A stretch of 7,691 nt of DNA from the NCBI GenBank assembly GCA_937888735.1, contig CALASN010000143.1:1-7691 (forward strand), read 5' to 3'. A program made the translations under genes and the position numbers. This DNA is from UBA5499 sp002426275. GTDB lineage: Bacteria > Bacillota > DTU084. Numbering within the stretch: the stretch's first letter is position 1; each line of letters opens with the position of its first letter. The notes under the pieces were generated by a model that saw only the letters and a program-made list of their open reading frames with translations, made no database searches and was not told where the DNA came from. Shown here piece by piece: positions 5,743-7,691 of the stretch.

Positions 5743-6012
5743 TCGTTTACTGAGCCGTCAGAAGTCATTGAATTTGAAAATAGATCCAAGGGCTATTTCG
5801 TTCAGGACTTTCGTTTTGCTTTAAATAATCTGAAAACGATTCCGCAAAGCACCCATGATCTCTCTCTTCCGAATTATAATCAGTTTCGGCGGGACGAGGT
5901 TGTGTTCGTCGATAAAAACGAGCGCGGCGAGTCCACTAATCTGCAAGGAAAGTACGGCGCTATTCCCGTCTTTAACTACGATGAAATCATGAGTGGCGAA
6001 TCTGATGGGTAG
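5743..6012 (+). pseudogene. C-terminal remnant of an AAA15-family (COG1106/RloA-like) ATPase
   Basis: An open frame of 89 codons from just after a TGA (5740-5742) to TAG (6010-6012) has no ATG, GTG or TTG near its beginning, yet reads like a real protein. STHDLSL resembles the TTHD switch-histidine motif of ABC-type ATPases. FRRDEVVFVDKNERGES and LQGKYGAIPVF resemble the C-terminal FRRDQIWFxEK..G.S and L.G.YGAIP blocks of the COG1106 AAA15 ATPases, including RloA-type proteins. In intact relatives, as I recall them, some 15 residues separate GES from the last block, and a Walker B region precedes the TTHD motif. Both are missing here, suggesting internal deletions besides the lost N-terminus. 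The frame overlaps the start of an rloB-like fragment by 8 bp, as in intact pairs. Family assignment is from memory of motifs, not from a search. Confidence 0.62.
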
Positions 6013-6212
6013 AACAATGTTGTCTCCCCAGCGCCGTTCTGAAATTAAGAAGACACAGTCGTATTATCATTTTTTACGAAGGGAAGACCGAAAAATACTA
6101 CTTAGACTACTTTGCGGAATTTATAAAAATCAGCAGTCGCTTGTCTGTTAGACGGCCAAAGCGCAGAAAAAGAATTCCATTTTCCCTAGTATGGATTATA
6201 ATATTGATATAA
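6005..6212 (+). pseudogene. rloB: Frameshifted N-terminal remnant of an RloB-like protein
   Basis: From ATG 6005 the frame reads a basic N-terminus (QRRSEIKKTQ) typical of RloB-like proteins, then goes astray and stops at 6149-6151. In the frame starting at 6060 the family signature continues as RIIIFYEGKTEKYYLDYF, equivalent to the hydrophobic strand plus (C)EG.KTE..Y motif, a Toprim-like acidic motif. Joining the two needs one base skipped near 6059. The second frame runs on to TAA at 6210-6212, but family resemblance fades after FAEFIK. About 50 residues of a protein normally near 200 survive. RloB-like proteins accompany AAA15 ATPases in RloA-RloB and AbiL-like defence pairs, matching the fragment just upstream. 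The 3' end merges with the putative recQ promoter. Confidence 0.62.
6197..6202 (+). promoter_or_regulatory. Possible -10 element for recQ
   Basis: An exact TATAAT lies 26 nt before the recQ start codon, in an AT-rich stretch. No good -35 lies 16-18 bp upstream (ATTCCA at 6174-6179 is poor) and there is no TGn extension, so the call is tentative. It would give a leader of roughly 20 nt. Confidence 0.35.
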
Positions 6213-6228
6213 GTGTTTTTTAATAGGG

Positions 6229-7668
6229 ATGGTGTTCGCCATAGATAAATTCGCACTTCTCAAGCAGTATTTTGGCCACGGCAAGTTTCGCCCAGGACAA
6301 GAGGCACTGATCGACGCACTGCTGTCTGGTCGAGATGTGCTGGGGGTCATGCCCACCGGAGCAGGCAAGTCTATTTGCTATCAACTGCCGGCACTGCTGC
6401 TGCCGGGGCTTACTCTGGTTATTTCACCCCTGATTTCCCTGATGAAGGATCAGGTGACCGCTCTGTCTCAGATCAGAATTTCTTCTGCCTATATCAATTC
6501 CTCCCTCGCAGCGGCTCAGTACCGCGAGGTGTTTCGCCGCGCCAAAAGCGGCGCCTATAAAATCATCTACGTGGCGCCGGAACGGCTGATTACCGCTGAC
6601 TTTCTTCAGTTTGCCGGGGAAACGGAAATATCGCTTCTGGCAGTGGACGAGGCCCATTGCGTTTCCCAGTGGGGTCAGGATTTTCGCCCCAGTTATTTAA
6701 AGATCGCTGAGTTCGTAGGTTCTCTTGCCAAGCGCCCGGTAGTCGGCGCTTTCACCGCCACCGCCACTGCGACGGTGAAAACCGATATTGAAAAGCTCCT
6801 TCTGCTACAAAACCCTCTACGTATCACCACCGGCTTTGATCGGCCCAATCTCTATTTTGAGGTTGTACGTCCCAAAAGTAAGGACGTCTATTTGCGGGTT
6901 TTTCTTGCCGGACGACCGGATCAAAGCGGCATCGTCTACTGCGCCACCCGAAAAGCGGTGGAATCTGTTTGCGACAATTTGCGGCAAAACGGCATCGCTG
7001 CCACGCGATATCACGCCGGGCTGGAGGATGCGGAGCGGAAACAAAACCAAGAGGACTTCGTCTATGACAGAGCGAGGGTTATGGTTGCCACAAATGCCTT
7101 TGGCATGGGGATTGACAAATCCAATGTCAGCTTTGTGGTGCATTACAATATGCCGAAAAATATCGAAAGCTACTATCAGGAGGCGGGCCGCGCCGGACGA
7201 GACGGGGAAAAAGCCCATTGTGTGCTGCTTTTTTCTGCCGGCGATATACAAACGGCAAAGTTTCTCATCAATAACGCCGAGGGAAATGAAGCGCTTTCCG
7301 AGCATGAGCAGGAGCTTGTTCGAAAAAGGGAGCTACAGCGATTGGAGCAGATGGTCGCTTACTGCAAAACCGCCGACTGTCTACGCGCCTATCTCTTAAA
7401 TTACTTTGGGGAAAATGCCGCAGCCAATTGCGGCAATTGCGGCAACTGCGGCGGAAAAGCGGTGCAACAGGACATTACTGTTGAGGCGCAAAAAATACTC
7501 TCCGCTGTTGCCCGCGTAGAGAAAAAGTATACGTCCAGTCTTGGCCTTACACTGATTATCCGGATGCTGCACGGCAGCAAAGAGCAGCGGATACTTCAAC
7601 TGGGCCTTGACGAACTGTCAACCTATGGCATCATGCAGGTCGCGTCAAGTAACTGTAGGTCTGTCTGA
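6229..7668 (+). CDS. recQ: ATP-dependent DNA helicase RecQ, C-terminally truncated
   Basis: RecQ unwinds DNA 3'-5' in recombination and stalled-fork repair. The 479 residues contain motif 0 (YFGHGKFRPGQ, Q24), Walker A TGAGKS (43-48), DEAH (140-143), the TATAT motif III region (177-181), motif V region FGMGIDK (291-297), the motif VI arginine finger in QEAGRAGRDG (317-326), and the zinc-binding cysteines C379, C384, C401/C404/C407. The RQC winged helix begins near 416 (DITVEAQKILSAV) and follows family pattern to LSTYGIM (463-469), then ends abruptly in ten unrelated residues and TGA. Family members continue through the rest of the winged helix and usually an HRDC domain, to about 590 residues or more. 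Helicase core and zinc site are intact, so partial activity is conceivable. The start ATG has only AGGG immediately upstream, so initiation may be weak or the start misassigned; GTG at 6232 is an alternative. Confidence 0.93.
   Translation: MVFAIDKFALLKQYFGHGKFRPGQEALIDALLSGRDVLGVMPTGAGKSICYQLPALLLPGLTLVISPLISLMKDQVTALSQIRISSAYINSSLAAAQYREVFRRAKSGAYKIIYVAPERLITADFLQFAGETEISLLAVDEAHCVSQWGQDFRPSYLKIAEFVGSLAKRPVVGAFTATATATVKTDIEKLLLLQNPLRITTGFDRPNLYFEVVRPKSKDVYLRVFLAGRPDQSGIVYCATRKAVESVCDNLRQNGIAATRYHAGLEDAERKQNQEDFVYDRARVMVATNAFGMGIDKSNVSFVVHYNMPKNIESYYQEAGRAGRDGEKAHCVLLFSAGDIQTAKFLINNAEGNEALSEHEQELVRKRELQRLEQMVAYCKTADCLRAYLLNYFGENAAANCGNCGNCGGKAVQQDITVEAQKILSAVARVEKKYTSSLGLTLIIRMLHGSKEQRILQLGLDELSTYGIMQVASSNCRSV
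7426..7452 (+). repeat. Three tandem 9-bp units in the RecQ zinc site
   Basis: AATTGCGGC, AATTGCGGC and AACTGCGGC are consecutive and encode Asn-Cys-Gly three times, covering three cysteines of the RecQ zinc-binding motif. A short coding repeat of this kind is open to slippage, but the family normally has a CGNC.NC pattern here, so it is probably conserved function. Confidence 0.6.
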
Positions 7669-7691
7669 TGAAAAAATTTAGCCTCACCGTC

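Noticed and set aside
5582..5824. 80-codon plus-strand frame across the hydE end
   Set aside because: It overlaps the hydE 3' end and runs through the terminator; no start signal or family resemblance.
6225..6245. Resemblance to the fluoride riboswitch opening (GATGGTGTTCGCCATA)
   Set aside because: The match spans the recQ start codon, the P1 stem does not close properly, the conserved downstream pseudoknot elements are not seen, and the sequence encodes the normal RecQ N-terminus. Likely coincidence.
6788..7399. 203-codon plus-strand frame within recQ
   Set aside because: It overlaps the helicase core coding region in another frame; the RecQ motifs fix the true frame.

Overview
The window looks like chromosomal DNA of an anaerobic, hydrogen-metabolising bacterium, most likely a Bacillota (Clostridia or Negativicutes type). 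The reasons are a TM1266-type regulator followed by the [FeFe]-hydrogenase maturase HydE, strong AGGAGG-type ribosome binding sites, GTG and TTG starts, intrinsic terminators with clean T-tracts, and a DeoR-led sugar-phosphate style operon. I cannot name the species.

Layout. The left half is transcribed leftward (minus strand). From upstream to downstream it holds a DeoR-family regulator (3154-3954), a NagD/AraL-type HAD-IIA phosphatase (2292-3077) and a cytosolic glycerophosphodiester phosphodiesterase (1497-2207), probably one operon. After a gap of about 470 bp with no convincing gene comes a fused methionine sulfoxide reductase MsrB-MsrA (134-1024), closed by a 30-bp perfect palindrome that acts as its terminator. 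The regulator is preceded by four TGTT boxes spaced exactly 10 bp apart, a good candidate autoregulatory operator.

The right half is transcribed rightward. A near-consensus promoter (4237-4265) leads into a leader of about 75 nt that ends in a strong intrinsic terminator (4323-4348) placed just before the ribosome binding site of the TM1266-like gene. Transcription attenuation by an unrecognised leader RNA is the natural reading. The TM1266-like gene overlaps hydE, and a strong terminator follows hydE, so this is a two-gene maturation/regulation operon without hydF, hydG or the hydrogenase itself in view.

Between hydE and recQ lies a stretch that holds no intact gene but clear debris. One fragment has no start codon and ends like an AAA15-family (COG1106/RloA-like) ATPase. 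The other, overlapping it, is a frameshifted fragment resembling the N-terminus of RloB. Together they look like the remains of an ATPase plus RloB phage-defence pair (RloA-RloB/AbiL-like).

The window ends with RecQ helicase. Its C-terminus breaks off from the family pattern inside the RQC winged-helix domain and has no HRDC domain, so the gene appears truncated by a frameshift or an insertion whose body lies beyond the window edge.

The strongest candidates for something undescribed are the hyd leader/attenuator and the phased operator array. The hidden defence-pair remnant is the most notable item that ordinary ORF calling would miss.
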